A stretch of DNA of 64,000 nucleotides from Thermothielavioides terrestris NRRL 8126 (Eukaryota; Ascomycota; Sordariomycetes; Sordariales; Chaetomiaceae), in assembly GCF_000226115.1 (NCBI RefSeq), contig NC_016458.1:3940001-4004000 (forward strand), in the 5' to 3' direction. Of the stretch, positions 10,078-21,101 are shown piece by piece. A program made the translations under genes and the position numbers. The notes beneath the pieces were generated by a model. The model did not search any database. It saw nothing but the letters and a program-made list of their open reading frames with translations, and had not been told where the DNA came from. The stretch's first letter is position 1. Every line of letters begins with the position of its first letter.

Positions 10078-11397
10078 GGCGAAGTTGAGGGGGGCCACCG
10101 GCAGCTCGGGGAGAAGAAGAAAGGGAGGTGTTGCGAATTTGCGGGTCGGAGCTCGGAGAGCGAGGACGCGACGGACCCCGCCAATGACGAGCGCGCAGCA
10201 CGGTCAATCGAGATGGATGATCGCGGCGTGAGCAAAAGCTCAAATGCAGGGGCCCGAACTGGATGGCAGATCGGTATCGTCCTGATTGACTAGCAGGTTG
10301 CACAAGGTCCGGGGTGAGGGCACGGAGCTTGGATTCGCGAACCGAGCGGTCGCCGACCGACTGCAGGTGAAATCTTCCGGCTTCCGGTTGCAGGATAGGA
10401 TGTGAAAGGTACAGAGAATGCGCCGCAGTGCGCAAGTGCAGGTCAATGATGGGAGAGAGAAAAAGGGGTTGCGTGATGAAGGTGAAGCAGTCGAGGGTCG
10501 CGAACAGCCCAGTTGCAAGGTGTTCAGAAGGTCGGTTCCTCTTCTGGTGTTCCCCATTCGCTAGTCCCAGCTAATCTCACGGAAAAGTTGCCGCGACAGG
10601 GGTTCGGCAGGCGCTCCATGTGCGGCAACCCCAGTCAAGGTTCTTGGCTCACGAATTGGATGCAACTCTGCCTCGTAACCACTGGGTCCTCAGAGAGTGC
10701 AAGTAAAGATAAATCCGGCCAGAAGATGATGCCTACACGTAGTGAAGACCTCAATTCCACTTGCCAATGAGTAAAAGCGGTTTTGGTCCGTCCTCTGAGC
10801 GCATATTCACACTCTGAAAGTGACTGCACTGCAATACAGATCCGTGGACTCGCACGGTATATTCATGCCGTTTCAGTGGAATCGTCTCTCAAGCACCACA
10901 CTTCGTATTGCTACCCAGCAATCTGTATACACAGTAAGTGCAAAATGGCAGCGCATAATTCCGCTCTCTGAATCTTTATCGTCTCCGCTCCGTCTTGATC
11001 ACGGGTGTCCCTATGGATAAGCGGCACTCAAAATGTCCGGAACATGTCCTGCAAGCCAACTGAACCTCACAAGACCAGCTCCACCCATGGGACTGCCCGG
11101 CGACGTTTCCGTGGGGAACGCGGGATGGTGGGGCAAGTTTCTGTTTCGGGGTCTCTTGATAAGTTGATTCCACCACCCCTTGCCTGCCTACACAATACAC
11201 AGCACATAACCTGTCCGACGGGGAACGGAGCAAAACCACAGCGTTTGGGAGCGTGAACGAAGTTGACGAGCCCTCAGCGGTTCAGTTGCGACTCCAAGAC
11301 CCTCCCGCCTCATTCCCAGGGCCCGCTCAGCTCTTCGTTCCTTGCTCGGCTCAAAAGACACAAAACGTGCCCCTCGTGAGCCCCGCACTTTGCAGCC
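10078..11397. promoter_or_regulatory. Divergent promoter region
   Basis: 1.3 kb between the leftward coiled-coil gene and the rightward nucleoside hydrolase. No gene supported. The pyrimidine-rich stretch around 11280-11390 just before the hydrolase ATG is consistent with a core promoter and leader. Confidence 0.45.
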
Positions 11398-12979
11398 ATG
11401 ATGGCGCCCAAGAACCGCATTATTATCGATACCGACCCAGGTCCGTTCCGAGTCTCCCTTGTCAGATCTCAGATCCCCGAGTTCGCCACTAACACTGCTG
11501 GGCATAGGGGTTGACGATGTCTTGGCCCTGCTGCTGGCCCTCAGCGCCTCGCCCGAGGAGCTCGAGGTGGTCATGATCTCGGTTACCTACGGCAACGTTC
11601 CACTGCAGAGGTGCGATCTGATATAATCTCGCTCTCCTTGCCTGCGCATCACAGTCTGTGTCCCGCCTTGTCTGACGCCTTCCATGTCGTTCAGGTGCCT
11701 CCGGAATGTCGTGGCCTTGTTCCACGTGCTGGAGAAGGAGATGGCCTGGCGGGAGGCCACCGGAAAGCCCGCATACGGTGCCTTGAACGCCTACAAGCCC
11801 ATCGTGGCTGTCGGCGCCGAGCACGCCCTCGAGGACGAGAAACTAGTACAGGATCACTTCCGTAAGGTCACGCCGCAGCTGCTTTGCTTGAGGATGCGAG
11901 GCTGACAGGCCCAGATGGTTCTGATGGTCTGCACGGCGTCCATGATGCGGTAAGCCCGGCGACACCCGTCTCTCCCCGGAAACTTCCTGACCAGTGACAA
12001 TCAGCATCCGCATCTGTCCCCAGCCGACACCTGGCGCAACCTGTTCGAAGAGGCCCCCGATGGGCCGAGCGTGTCCTCCGAACCACCCTCGTACTCGAGA
12101 TACTTTACCCCGAGCAGGACCCCTGCGCACAAGGAGATGCTTCGGATCCTAAGGGAGGAGCCGGAGAGCACCGTCACCATTGTGGCCATCGGCCCACTGA
12201 CCAACGTAGCCCTGGCGGCGTCTGAGGACCCGGAGACCTTCCTGCGCGTCAAAGAGCTCGTCGTCATGGGAGGAGCGGTCGAGGTCGAAGGCAACGTCAG
12301 CCCGTGCGCCGAGTTCAACTGTCTCGCCGACGCGGTCGCGGCTGCTCGCGTCTTCGCCCTGACGTCGCTCATCCCCTCGTCAACCATGCCGCCCACAATC
12401 CATGGCAAATCCTTCCTGCCGCCTTACCCCGCCAAGCTGTCCCGCCAGCTGAAGCTGACGCTCTTCCCACTCGACATCACCACCCCGCACGAGCTCAGGC
12501 GGCGCGCCTTCAACGAAGTGGTCCAGCCACTCAAGGAGGCCGGCAGCCCGCTCGCCCAGTGGACCGACACCTTCATGAACGGGACTTTCAACAAGATCGA
12601 CTCGATGCTCGGCGACGGCAGCGGGGCCGGCCTGTCGCTGCACGACCCCCTCTGCGTCTGGTACATGCTGTCGCGCGACGACCCCGGCTGGAAGACGGTG
12701 GCCAAGCCCCAGGACATCCGCATCGAGACGTGCGGGCAGTGGACCCGGGGCATGCACATCATTGACAGGCGGATCCGGGCCAAGCCCGGCGAAGCGGGCA
12801 CAGCGGTGCAGACGCACCCGGCGGATCCTATGGACGCCGTCAGCGTCACGGTGGATGAGGTCCCTGGCGACACGATGGGCTGGCTCAGCGTACGGAAGGG
12901 CAACAGGATCAATAGGATGCTCGAGTCGCCCGTCCGGGACACCTTCGCGGAGATTCTGCTAAAGAAGGTGTTCGCGTAA
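11398..12979 (+). CDS. Inosine/uridine-preferring nucleoside hydrolase, five exons
   Basis: Hydrolyses the N-glycosidic bond of ribonucleosides to base and ribose in salvage. Exons: 11398-11440, 11508-11610, 11695-11861, 11915-11949, 12005-12979 (440 residues). Splicing at 11440/11508 assembles the family's Ca-binding signature [16 protein letters not shown], with the aspartates contributed across the intron. Exon 4 (35 nt) restores a [12 protein letters not shown] segment. Further family blocks are [20 protein letters not shown] and the GG-VEVEGN--AEFN stretch, where the fungal version has NCLADAVAA in place of the usual N-DPEAA. The C-terminal [10 protein letters not shown] is the usual late catalytic-His segment. 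The first 5' splice site is the unusual GTCCGT; all others are ordinary. Start: two adjacent ATGs (11398, 11401); either is possible. No signal peptide, so probably cytosolic. Confidence 0.9.
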
Positions 12980-13383
12980 GGAGGGACGCAGGCAAAGAAT
13001 ATAGACCGTTGCTGTATGAGACCTGGTTTGTTTCATTCTGGGTATCTTAAAACCGAGGTAGCCATCGGGTGGAGGAGTAAAATCCAGCCACCCTTTCTAT
13101 CTCTTTCTCCTCTCAATGTCAGCGAATAATCTCTCGTGTGAGGATAGCGTAGAAGTCAGGTGGTGAGAGGCATACCCTGCAAAGGCGCCCTTCCAAATCC
13201 CAAACGCCAGGCTAAGAGCAAGACCCCTCCCATTCCCACCACGCCCTCCACGGTGCGGGCTTGCTCCCCTCATCCACTCGCCGGACCGCGCCTCGCCCAG
13301 CCCATATCGTTCCCTCCCCAGGTTCATTCCCAACGAGCAACCGGGCAATTAGCTAAGGCGCCTTAGTGCCTTGACCAAGGTTC
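12980..13383. other. Convergent 3' intergenic region
   Basis: 404 bp between two convergent stop codons. No gene or notable repeat; 3' UTRs of both neighbours are expected here. Confidence 0.5.
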
Positions 13384-13875
13384 TCAGTGCTTCGTCGTCC
13401 CGATGACGGCGCCCTTCACCTCAGCCCAGTTGATGCTCGCGTCCAGCGCCTCGTCGACCAGCCCCACCAGGCACACGTTCTCGCCGCGGATGATGTACAG
13501 GCCCAGCGGCACCTCGACCGACGGCTCGCCCTCGTCGGGGGTGCGGATCACGCGCTCGACCGTGTTTTTGAGGACCTGTTGATTCCGGCGAGAGGGGAGA
13601 GTTGGGTGTTAGTTTAGTTCGGTTTCCATGGCTGCTTTTGTCGTGGGTGTGCACGGGGCGGGCTGGCTGGGGGGTTGGGGTAGAGAAGTTATTACCAGGT
13701 TCGTGGTGTGGTCGTGGGCTGCCAGGGTGCCGACGAGATTGCGCCCGTCGGTGGTGATGATGCACACCTTCTCTGCCGGGGCGCACAAAGACAGTCAGTC
13801 AGCAGCAAGCATTAGGAAAGGAGAGAATGGCCGGGCGGGGCAGCGCTTACTGTCGACATAGCTGTTCAGCGACAT
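13384..13875 (-). CDS. LSM8: U6 snRNA-associated Sm-like protein LSm8
   Basis: Three exons on the minus strand: 13875-13851, 13772-13696, 13575-13384, giving 97 residues, the normal size for LSm8. LSm8 takes the place of LSm1 in the nuclear LSm2-8 ring that binds the U6 3' oligo(U) tail. The protein begins MSLNSYVDKKVCIITTDGR, with Sm1 motif residues KKV-I-T-DGR-L-G-L---D----L. Sm2 is the LYIIRGENVCLVGLVDEA segment, with the RG-NV signature in exon 3. Donors are GTAAGC and GTAATA, acceptors CAG. It cannot be read from any single open frame, so simple ORF calling would miss it. Little doubt on family; LSm8 rather than LSm1 because of the short C-terminus and the NVCLVGL-DE block. Confidence 0.92.
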
Positions 13876-14942
13876 GGCGACTTAATGGGCTGGCACCAGA
13901 AGGGCCCGGTAGACTGTCTGCTGTGATGGAGCAATCGCGGGGAAGCAGTCGCTGAATCGCGCCGTGTCGCGACCCTTTCCTTCTCCGTGCAGCGAGACAG
14001 GTGGGCGAGTGCTTGTCGGCAACGAGCTCGGCAAAGTGATCTCTGAGTTTTGCTGGTGATGTTGAGCTGCGCAGCTTAACAGATGCCGTCGCGTTCGTTA
14101 TTCTTATCGGTCCTCTGAGCTGCTCCAACCCCTGCCTGGTTTGTCCGATAACGCGTGAGTGGGGCTCCAAGTGAGATCTCAAGCTCAACGATAAAACATC
14201 AATTGAAAAACAAAAAGAATGCTTGTCTAAAACCTAAGGTACTCACTTAAATCGCCATATACTTCATTTTCCCCCTCAAAACGGGTTTCTAGGTTGTTGA
14301 AGTGGTAGCTTTGATGTGATCATAAGGTAACCATGTAAGGTCCCCGCTGGGAAACAAACCAGGGCTGTACTGTACAATACAGTACGGATCACGTATTATC
14401 AAGGCGTAAGTCAGCACGTCATAGGTGTAGTAAACAATTGCAGCCCGTTTACCCCTGAGCTGCAACAACAATGCAATGTAATGGCAGCCAGAGCAATTCT
14501 TTTCCACTCCATCATCATCTGGGACACCAGTCAGGATGAGCAGTTCTGGACTCTGGCTTCATTGGCCAAGCATTACATGAAAGAGCCCATGGTGAGGTGT
14601 CGGCGCTCTCAGAGCAGAAAGGCCAGGCCAAACAAAGCACCTGTAGTTTGATTGAATTTGACGAAGGGACAAAAGGTAAGGTAGTGAGCAGCAGTCTGAC
14701 CGCTGGTTTCCTCGCGGCTGTGACTATTGCGGAAGGGCAAAGGAAAGGCAAAAAAGCAGGAGAGACAGGGGTTGAACTGCGGGGAAGGGGCAATGGAGCT
14801 ACCCTGCGGGGCCTCCGGGCATTTCAACAATTCGAAGGCCGTTGAAGGAGGGCGGCTGTTCACCCGCCGTCTAGCAAACCCGGGAGACCCAGAAGGACGT
14901 ATTTGAAGACTCTCATCTGCCCCAGGACCCCAGCTCTCCGTG
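13876..14942. promoter_or_regulatory. Divergent promoter region, LSM8 / aldolase
   Basis: 1.07 kb with no supportable gene. It contains a perfect 8-bp inverted repeat, GTACTGTA-CAA-TACAGTAC, at 14367-14385. No clear TATA box close to either start. Confidence 0.45.
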
Positions 14943-16056
14943 ATGCCTTCCGCGCCAGCGTTCCGTGCCCTCGGTGGGGCGTTACTTAGACCAGCCATGT
15001 GTCGTCATCCTCGACGGCCGCTGGGGCTTGTGAATTCTCTCAGACACGCCTGCCCAGGGCTTCGTTCGCTATCAACCGTCAGCATGGACACCAATATGCT
15101 GAGATCGAACCGGCTGAAGCAGGTCTTTGCAGAGGGCAAGCGCCCGGCCATGGGTTTCTGGCAGATGCTGCCGGGAGCGAACATCTCCAGAATCCTCGCC
15201 CGGTCTGGGGCCGACTGGATCATGGTCGACTGCGAACACGGCAACATCGATGGTACGGAGACGGCCTATGTCATCCGTCGTTGATATCCATGAGTAACAC
15301 GTTTGCAGATGCGGCGATGCACGAAGCAGTCCCTGCCATCGCTGCTCTTGGCGTATCCCCTATTGTCCGCCTGCCTGATATCCAGCCGTGGATGGTGAAA
15401 CGTAAGGGCCCCAGAGTATCCTCAAGGCTGCCAACTAGAGGTCGCTGACGCTCGTGCAGGAGCCTTGGATACTGGAGCACATGGAGTACGGCAGTCATCG
15501 GCCCCCAGTCCTAGAGGAGGCCGCTTGGCTAACCGACCTCCAGATCCTCGTTCCACTGATCCGGACCGTTGACGAGGTGAAGGGGGTGCTGGATGCGGCC
15601 AAATTTCCGCCTGAGGGACGGCGGGGGTTTGGCTCACCATTTGCCATGCAGAATTTCAATCCCGGGTTGACCGGAACCGGCTACCTGCAACAGGCAAACG
15701 GTAGCCTCCTGACCATGGTGCAGATCGAGACCCGGGAAGCGCTCGAAGCGGTGGAGGAGATCGCAGCACTTGTTGACGTCGTCTTCATCGGGCCGTTCGA
15801 TCTGGGGAACAACATTGGCCACCCGATCATCGACAACAAGATGGACCCAGAGCTGGACGATGCCATTGCACGGATTCTAAGGGCCGCGCTGGCAGCCGGT
15901 ACGAAGTGTGGCATATACTCGCCCTCGGCCGAACACGCGAAGAAGTACGCGGATCAAGGCTTTCACATGGTTAGCGTCGCAAGCGACGTCACAACCTTAG
16001 CAACCACAACGGTCGACATGTTGGCCACTGCGCGGGGAGGGCCAAAGGGGCACTAA
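14943..16056 (+). CDS. HpcH/HpaI-family class II aldolase, probably mitochondrial
   Basis: Exons 14943-15252, 15309-15401, 15460-15485 (26 nt) and 15544-16056 give 313 residues. Members cleave or form 2-keto-3-deoxy acids or 4-hydroxy-2-oxo acids with a divalent metal. Visible active-site segments are the GFWQMLPGA start of the barrel, DCEHG (catalytic His) at the end of exon 1, VRLPD, VQIET (metal-ligand Glu) and FIGPFDL (metal-ligand Asp). The exon 3 micro-exon contributes ALDTGAHG, leading into ILVPLIRT; without it the barrel would be interrupted. Residues 1-48 are Arg/Ser/Ala-rich and end RSLSTVS, like a mitochondrial presequence. A second ATG at 15084 would give a cytosolic form. The substrate cannot be told from sequence; 2-keto-3-deoxy-L-rhamnonate aldolase is one option among fungal members. 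Confidence 0.88.
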
Positions 16057-16148
16057 GTGCGGTTCAAGTTAGGGAGCTGTCGTGCCTCCTTGCGGGGTTG
16101 TTGCATAGCATATTTATCGAGACAGAAAGTCGAGCCAATCCTCAACGA

Positions 16149-16539
16149 TCACTTCTCTACAGAGTCCATTCGAGCCATGACCTCCTCGACGGTGAAGCGG
16201 TGCATCAGTTTTGTGGCCTGGGAGGACAGTTTTGGGTCTTCCTCGGGCGACTGAGCCTTGCTGATGTGAATCTAGTCCACGGTTGAGTAACGTAGGTACG
16301 CAGACCGCCTGCAACCAAGCCCTGCCGGGGAGGACCAAACTCACCACCGGAACGTCAAATTCGTACAGATTCCGCCACTCTCGCGATTCTGGTCTGATTA
16401 TGTCGACCTCCTTGAAAACGAATGGTCGTTGGTCCCACACATTGGAGAGCACAGACTTTGCTTGCGTGCAGAGACCGCAGTTCTCGCGGGTAAACAGTGT
16501 TATCCTGCAAGACTGCAGTAGCCGGCGAGTGGCACGCAT
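16149..16539 (-). CDS. Glutaredoxin-like (DUF836-type) thioredoxin-fold protein
   Basis: Two exons, 16539-16345 and 16271-16149, encode 105 residues. The fold starts with a short strand ITLFTRENCGLC, a CxxC (Cys-Gly-Leu-Cys) redox motif. It continues VDIIRPESREWRNLYEFDVPV, where VPV marks the cis-Pro after splicing. Exon 2 (IHISKAQSPEEDPK onward) supplies the final helix MHRFTVEEVMARMD. This matches the small glutaredoxin-like proteins typified by yeast YDR286C. The donor is GTGAGT and the acceptor TAG. The gene is convergent with the aldolase, with 92 bp between stop codons. Reading through the intron gives a 141-residue alternative that lacks the family C-terminus, so the spliced form is preferred. 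Confidence 0.85.
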
Positions 16540-17076
16540 GCTTGAGAGTGATGTCTTTCCAGCACTGGGACAACTGAGAGATTGCAGTTCAAGGCTGCAA
16601 TGGACAGGTGCCTATTTTGTTACACCGTCGCTGTCTTCGATCTGTTTTTGGGCACCTCTCCGGAATCGTTATCCGTAAACGGAAACGACCTGGAGAACGG
16701 GCTAGTCCAGATAAGGTTAGTTGAGCTTCAATCATTGCTTGCCAGGCTCCCCGCCCCCACCTTGTATGAGTGTGCGGACAAGTTCGAGACTTGAAGCTTC
16801 TATTGACTTCGAGAGAGCTTCCACAAGCAGTTGCTTCGTTCAAGCTCCTTCGTTGACCAGCACCCTTTTTCTATGCGACCAACCCACCGCTCTAATTTCT
16901 CTGCCCCTTGCTTCCAACGACGGGCAGGTCAGCTGCAACTCCACGTTCACTACAGCACCTGCCGTTAGTTGGCAGTCCGAATTCTAGCAGCCAGCCTCAC
17001 TGAAAGTTTTCGACCCCTCCTGGATTGTTAGCAATCACTTGCCCTTGTGGTTCTCTCCGTCAACAAGGGGCCCTCC
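16540..17076. promoter_or_regulatory. Divergent promoter region, glutaredoxin-like / CHORD gene
   Basis: 537 bp between divergent start codons; nothing else seen. Confidence 0.45.
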
Positions 17077-18370
17077 ATGGCGCAGAAGTGTGTCCATCAA
17101 GGCTGCGGCAAGCTATACACAGACCCGGACGAGGTCTGCCGCTACCACCCCGGCCCTCCGGTCTTCCACGAGGGACAGAAGGGTAAGCCCATCCAGCTTC
17201 TCCAGTCAGTCAGCTCACTGCGAGCAAACACATCTTACTACTTTTATTTTATTTTTATTTTTATTTTTATTTTTTTCCCCTTGTAACTTAAAAGCTAACC
17301 TTGATTATCGCACGCAGGATGGAAGTGCTGCAAGCCCCGCGTGCTCACCTTTGAGGAGTTCATGAAAATTGAGCCCTGCACCGAGGGCAAGCACAGCACC
17401 ACGGACCTGCCGCCCGAGATCGAGAAGAAGGAAGCAGACCCGGCGGTTCTCGAGGCTGCGAACCTGCCGCCGCCACCGCCTCGCGCGCCCATTTCCGCGC
17501 CCCAACACATACCCACGCCGCCTCCGCCGCCTCCAGAGTCGGAGGATGACGACGAGACGGTGGAGATTCCCGACGGTAGCGTGTGCAGGCGGAAAGGCTG
17601 CGGTGCCGTTTACAAGAAGGGGTCCAGCCGGGAAGGCGAGACGTGTGTGCACCACCCCGGCGTGCCCATCTTCCACGAAGGCAGCAAGGGTTACAGCTGC
17701 TGCAAGCGGCGCGTGCTGGAGTTTGACCAGTTCATGAAGATTGAGGGCTGCAAGACCAAGCAGAGGCACTTGTTTGTCGGAAGCGGAAAGAAGGCCGCAG
17801 GGGGCAAGGGGTCAGGGACCTCGGGAGGCGAAGAGCTCCTGGAGACCGTCAGGTGAGTTCGTCTCGTGCTTTCCTTGATGTGTGTTTGGTACCTGCTCGA
17901 CGGACGGGTCCCCACGGGCCAAGATCAGCCAAGGGTAGTCGAGCCAACGGCGGCACGATCGATTGCGGAGCATTCCTACCACTTGACCACCCGACGACAA
18001 CTGCACCCCATCGAGGACATGTACTTATCCCTTGCCTCCTTGTCGCAGGTCCGACTTCTACCAGACGCTGACCACAGTGATCGCGTCTTTCTTCCTCAAA
18101 AAAATCGACAAGGAGGCTGCCAAGGTGGAATTTCAGGAACAGGCATTGGTGCTCGACCTGCCCACGACGGACACGCCGGTGCCAAAGCGGTACAAGGCGC
18201 AGGTGCCGCTGTACGGCACCATAGATCCTGCCAAGTCGACCTTCAAAGTCCTGGGGACCAAGCTCGAGGTGTCCCTGGCCAAGGCCGACGGCAGCTCTTG
18301 GCCGGTACTTCGCAGTGACGATCCCATAACCGGAGAGATCCTTCAGCTCGGTCGAGCTGGGCGGGCTTAG
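17077..18370 (+). CDS. CHORD and CS domain Hsp90 cochaperone
   Basis: Exons 17077-17182, 17318-17852 and 18049-18370 give 320 residues. The N-terminal CHORD domain (about 5-62) has the Cys/His pattern of CVHQGCGKLY, CRYHPGPPVFHEG, WKCCKPR and the final C-EGKH. A second CHORD (about 168-230) repeats it: CRRKGCGAVY, CVHHPGVPIFHEG, SCCKRR, C-TKQRH. A Pro-rich acidic linker separates them. Exon 3 encodes the CS domain (VEFQEQALVLDLPTTDT, then VPLYGTIDP and KLEVSLAKADGSSWPVL). Related proteins (RAR1, Chp1, morgana) bind Hsp90 and zinc. The splice at 17182/17318 is needed to complete the first CHORD. Intron 1 carries a T-rich run with repeated TTTTTA units (about 17238-17276). Confidence 0.93.
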
Positions 18371-18812
18371 TTGGGGAGATGGGGGAAAAGTAGACGGAAA
18401 TGCTAAGTTCGCCGTTTCCACACTCTTGCTCTCACACCGGTGCAGACTGAGGTCCCATGGGTGGGCGTCAATGCGTCAGTGCTTAGAAGGCCAAGTTGCA
18501 AAGCAAAGATTATCACCGGATTCGACATGTTGGGTTCCCCGGTGCCGTGGAGCGACTGGGGACAAGCAACCCGGAACTGCACCGGCAAGGCAAGTAAAAG
18601 TAGACCGTCAGAGTGGGTGGAACGGGCCGGCAGCAGATGCGCCAGATCAGTCATGGGGAAGGTATAGATTCCTACAACCAACTGGCGCGGGAGGTTGCTA
18701 AGCCGTTGGTTCCCAACATCGTGTGCCTAACCCCCCTCCTCCGCCCCGTCGCCCCGCCAACATTAATGAGTCTCTTGGTATCCTCCCCGAGCAACGCCAG
18801 CCGCCCTCAACC
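18371..18812. other. Convergent 3' intergenic region
   Basis: 442 bp between convergent stop codons; no gene or repeat seen. Confidence 0.5.
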
Positions 18813-20159
18813 CTAGTTCATGCCTGGCATGAGCTCCACGGCGTCGAGGATCATGGACCTGCTCAGGATGTATTCCCGAAGGAACGAGAACTCTTCGCCC
18901 TCCTCTTCGCCGTAGCGGTGCTCCTCGGAGAAGCCAAAGGAGCAGGCGATCTTGTCGAGGGCCGCGCGCTCCTCCTCGTGGAGCCACCGATGGCGCAGCG
19001 GCGTGCCCACCGCCCACGTCACGCGCTTCATCTGGTCGTTCGCGGTGAAATGGGCCACGAGGCCGATGCTGGCCGTGAAGCCCACGTAGGACAGCGCACC
19101 CACGAGCGCCATGCCGGTGGCTATCTTGGGCTCGAGCGCGTACTGCACCTGCGCGAGCTGCGTGGCGGCGTAGTAGAGGGCCACGGGCGTCGCGGCGACG
19201 GCGAAGCCGGGGAGCAGTGCTTTTCGGAGTAGCTTGGCCCGCAGAAACGCCTTCGCGGCGTACGTGTTCTCCACGATGCCGATCGCGGCCTCCAGATCCT
19301 TGGCCTCGATCGCGGCGTCCAGGGCCGCGCCGGCCACCGCAGGATCGACTGCGCTGTCGATCTTGGAAGGGTTGCGCTCGACGTATCGGATGGAACCCGC
19401 GGCCATCTCGGGCCGGGGCTTGTTCGCGTAGAGAGCGAGGATCTGCGGCAACGTCTGCGGCTTGCCAAGACGGGCTTGCAGCCGGACGTACTCTTCGAGT
19501 ATCTGCCGAGTAATGACCACGGTGGGTTGGGTGACAATGGTGTATGCCGCATCCGAGACCTTGTCGATCACGGCATTCAGCCGCTGCTGGGAAGGGCTTC
19601 TCTTGGGTCGTGGGGCGTCCCCGCTTCTGGGCGCGGCGCCGTCCAGTCCCAGGAGTTGCGAGGCGGGTCTGCGGATAGTCTCGGCGGCAGCAACGTCAGA
19701 CCGACGCTCCGCGGCATCCGGAAGCGGCCTCACGTCGATCTGAGCGATCGCCCGCAGAGCAGTGAGGGTTGCCCTCTCGGACGGAATGCCAACGGGCCCC
19801 AAGAAGGCCTTGAGGACGCGGTCGACGGCAGCGAGCACCGCAGCCGAGTCCGGGCCGGGCGGTTGGTAGGTGGGCGCGCTCGTTGTCCTGCCGAACCTGC
19901 TTTGCGAAGCTTCGGACGCCGCGGAAGTTTGGGATTGCTTGACCCTTGCGCGTGACTGCGAGGTCGTGAAAGAGCGACGACTGCCAAAGGGCAAGATGGA
20001 GCCTGACCCTGACCGGGGTACCTCAGCTGGGCGTGCTCCGGGTTGAAGGGCCGCGAGAGCCCGATGCGCGGGTGGCACCCATTGCAGCCCCGAGGCCAGC
20101 GCGCAAGCCCGGCAAAGCCGCAGGCTGGAGCCTGAAGGGTAGTATGGCCGGCGTAACAT
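18813..20159 (-). CDS. Predicted mitochondrial membrane protein, function unknown
   Basis: 448 residues, one exon, ATG at 20159. The N-terminal ~75 residues are Arg/Ala/Ser-rich without acidic residues and contain RRSFTTSQSR, typical of a mitochondrial presequence and cleavage region. Residues ~105-300 are helical. Two or three hydrophobic segments lie at about 312-335 (LLPGFAVAATPVALYYAATQ) and 345-375 (ATGMALVGALSYVGFTASIG). A conserved-looking block follows at about 380-415 (MKRVTWAVGTPLRHRWLHEE), then an acidic C-terminus. The WAVGTPLR-RWL-EEERAALDKIA block suggests a defined family; I cannot name it with confidence and assign no function. Confidence 0.7.
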   Translation of the reverse strand: MLRRPYYPSGSSLRLCRACALASGLQWVPPAHRALAALQPGARPAEVPRSGSGSILPFGSRRSFTTSQSRARVKQSQTSAASEASQSRFGRTTSAPTYQPPGPDSAAVLAAVDRVLKAFLGPVGIPSERATLTALRAIAQIDVRPLPDAAERRSDVAAAETIRRPASQLLGLDGAAPRSGDAPRPKRSPSQQRLNAVIDKVSDAAYTIVTQPTVVITRQILEEYVRLQARLGKPQTLPQILALYANKPRPEMAAGSIRYVERNPSKIDSAVDPAVAGAALDAAIEAKDLEAAIGIVENTYAAKAFLRAKLLRKALLPGFAVAATPVALYYAATQLAQVQYALEPKIATGMALVGALSYVGFTASIGLVAHFTANDQMKRVTWAVGTPLRHRWLHEEERAALDKIACSFGFSEEHRYGEEEGEEFSFLREYILSRSMILDAVELMPGMN

Positions 20160-21101
20160 GACCAGCGGCGTCCGGTGTAGTTGTTAGAATGCGCAAGTCT
20201 CGCTCCGGTCAAACGGCATTCAATGTTGTGGTTGGCCAGCGCCGAGGCGCCGAGTTGCCGTCAGTAACCGAGAGTGAGTCGAATAATCAATGGTAAAGGG
20301 TCATGAAAGAAGAAAATGGGCGAATTATTAAGACGGTCGCAGAGAAGATACGGCTCGATGATGCAGACTGAACATGAAGTCCGCCCGTGTCGTGAAGTGA
20401 AATAAAGTGAAATACAGTTAAGCTCCGCACCCTTGCATTTCCTCCACTCCTGTGGCACGTTGCATATTCCGACCAAGGAAGCCTGCGCGCGCACTGTGCT
20501 CTATCTACACTGCATAGGGGCATGTTGCAGGACGAACAGGCAGCTCAAACACATAATTATTCATACCTCAACGTTCTGCGCAATGTAGGCAGCACAGGTA
20601 TCTAGAACGCCTTCGAATATCTATTCAGACAATTTGAGAAAACCCCAAAGCTCAGTGACATTGCCAATAGTCAAGCTAGATGGACAAAGGCGCCAAGTCA
20701 AAGCCCTTCACACAGTACAGCACTGTGGCGCTAGTCAAGCTTAACACCGGGCCCCTAACTGCGGAACTCGGATCCCTCAGTTACGTGACGCAAACGCATC
20801 TCTGTAGCCGCTGAGCCACGGCGCAAGCCGGGAAGTGACGCAGGTGCAAGGCAACTCAATTCCAGCCCATTCAAATCCCTGATCACGCCGTTCAACCCAT
20901 CCCGAACGCCGCTCACCTTGCCCACAACTACCGGCCCGTGGAACTATTATAGCTTACATTCAAGTTTCATCATCCTGCCCACGGGCGTGCTGTTCCTTCC
21001 CTGATCGACCATCGCCCGAAGACCGCAACGAACCGTCCGTTCCATTGACAAGACCCCGATCCTGATCCTGCTCCTGCTCCGACGCCGCGGGACCGTCCGT
21101 G
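20160..21101. promoter_or_regulatory. Divergent promoter region upstream of verprolin
   Basis: 942 bp between divergent start codons. AT-richer around 20280-20620. No TATA box or repeat stands out. Confidence 0.45.
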
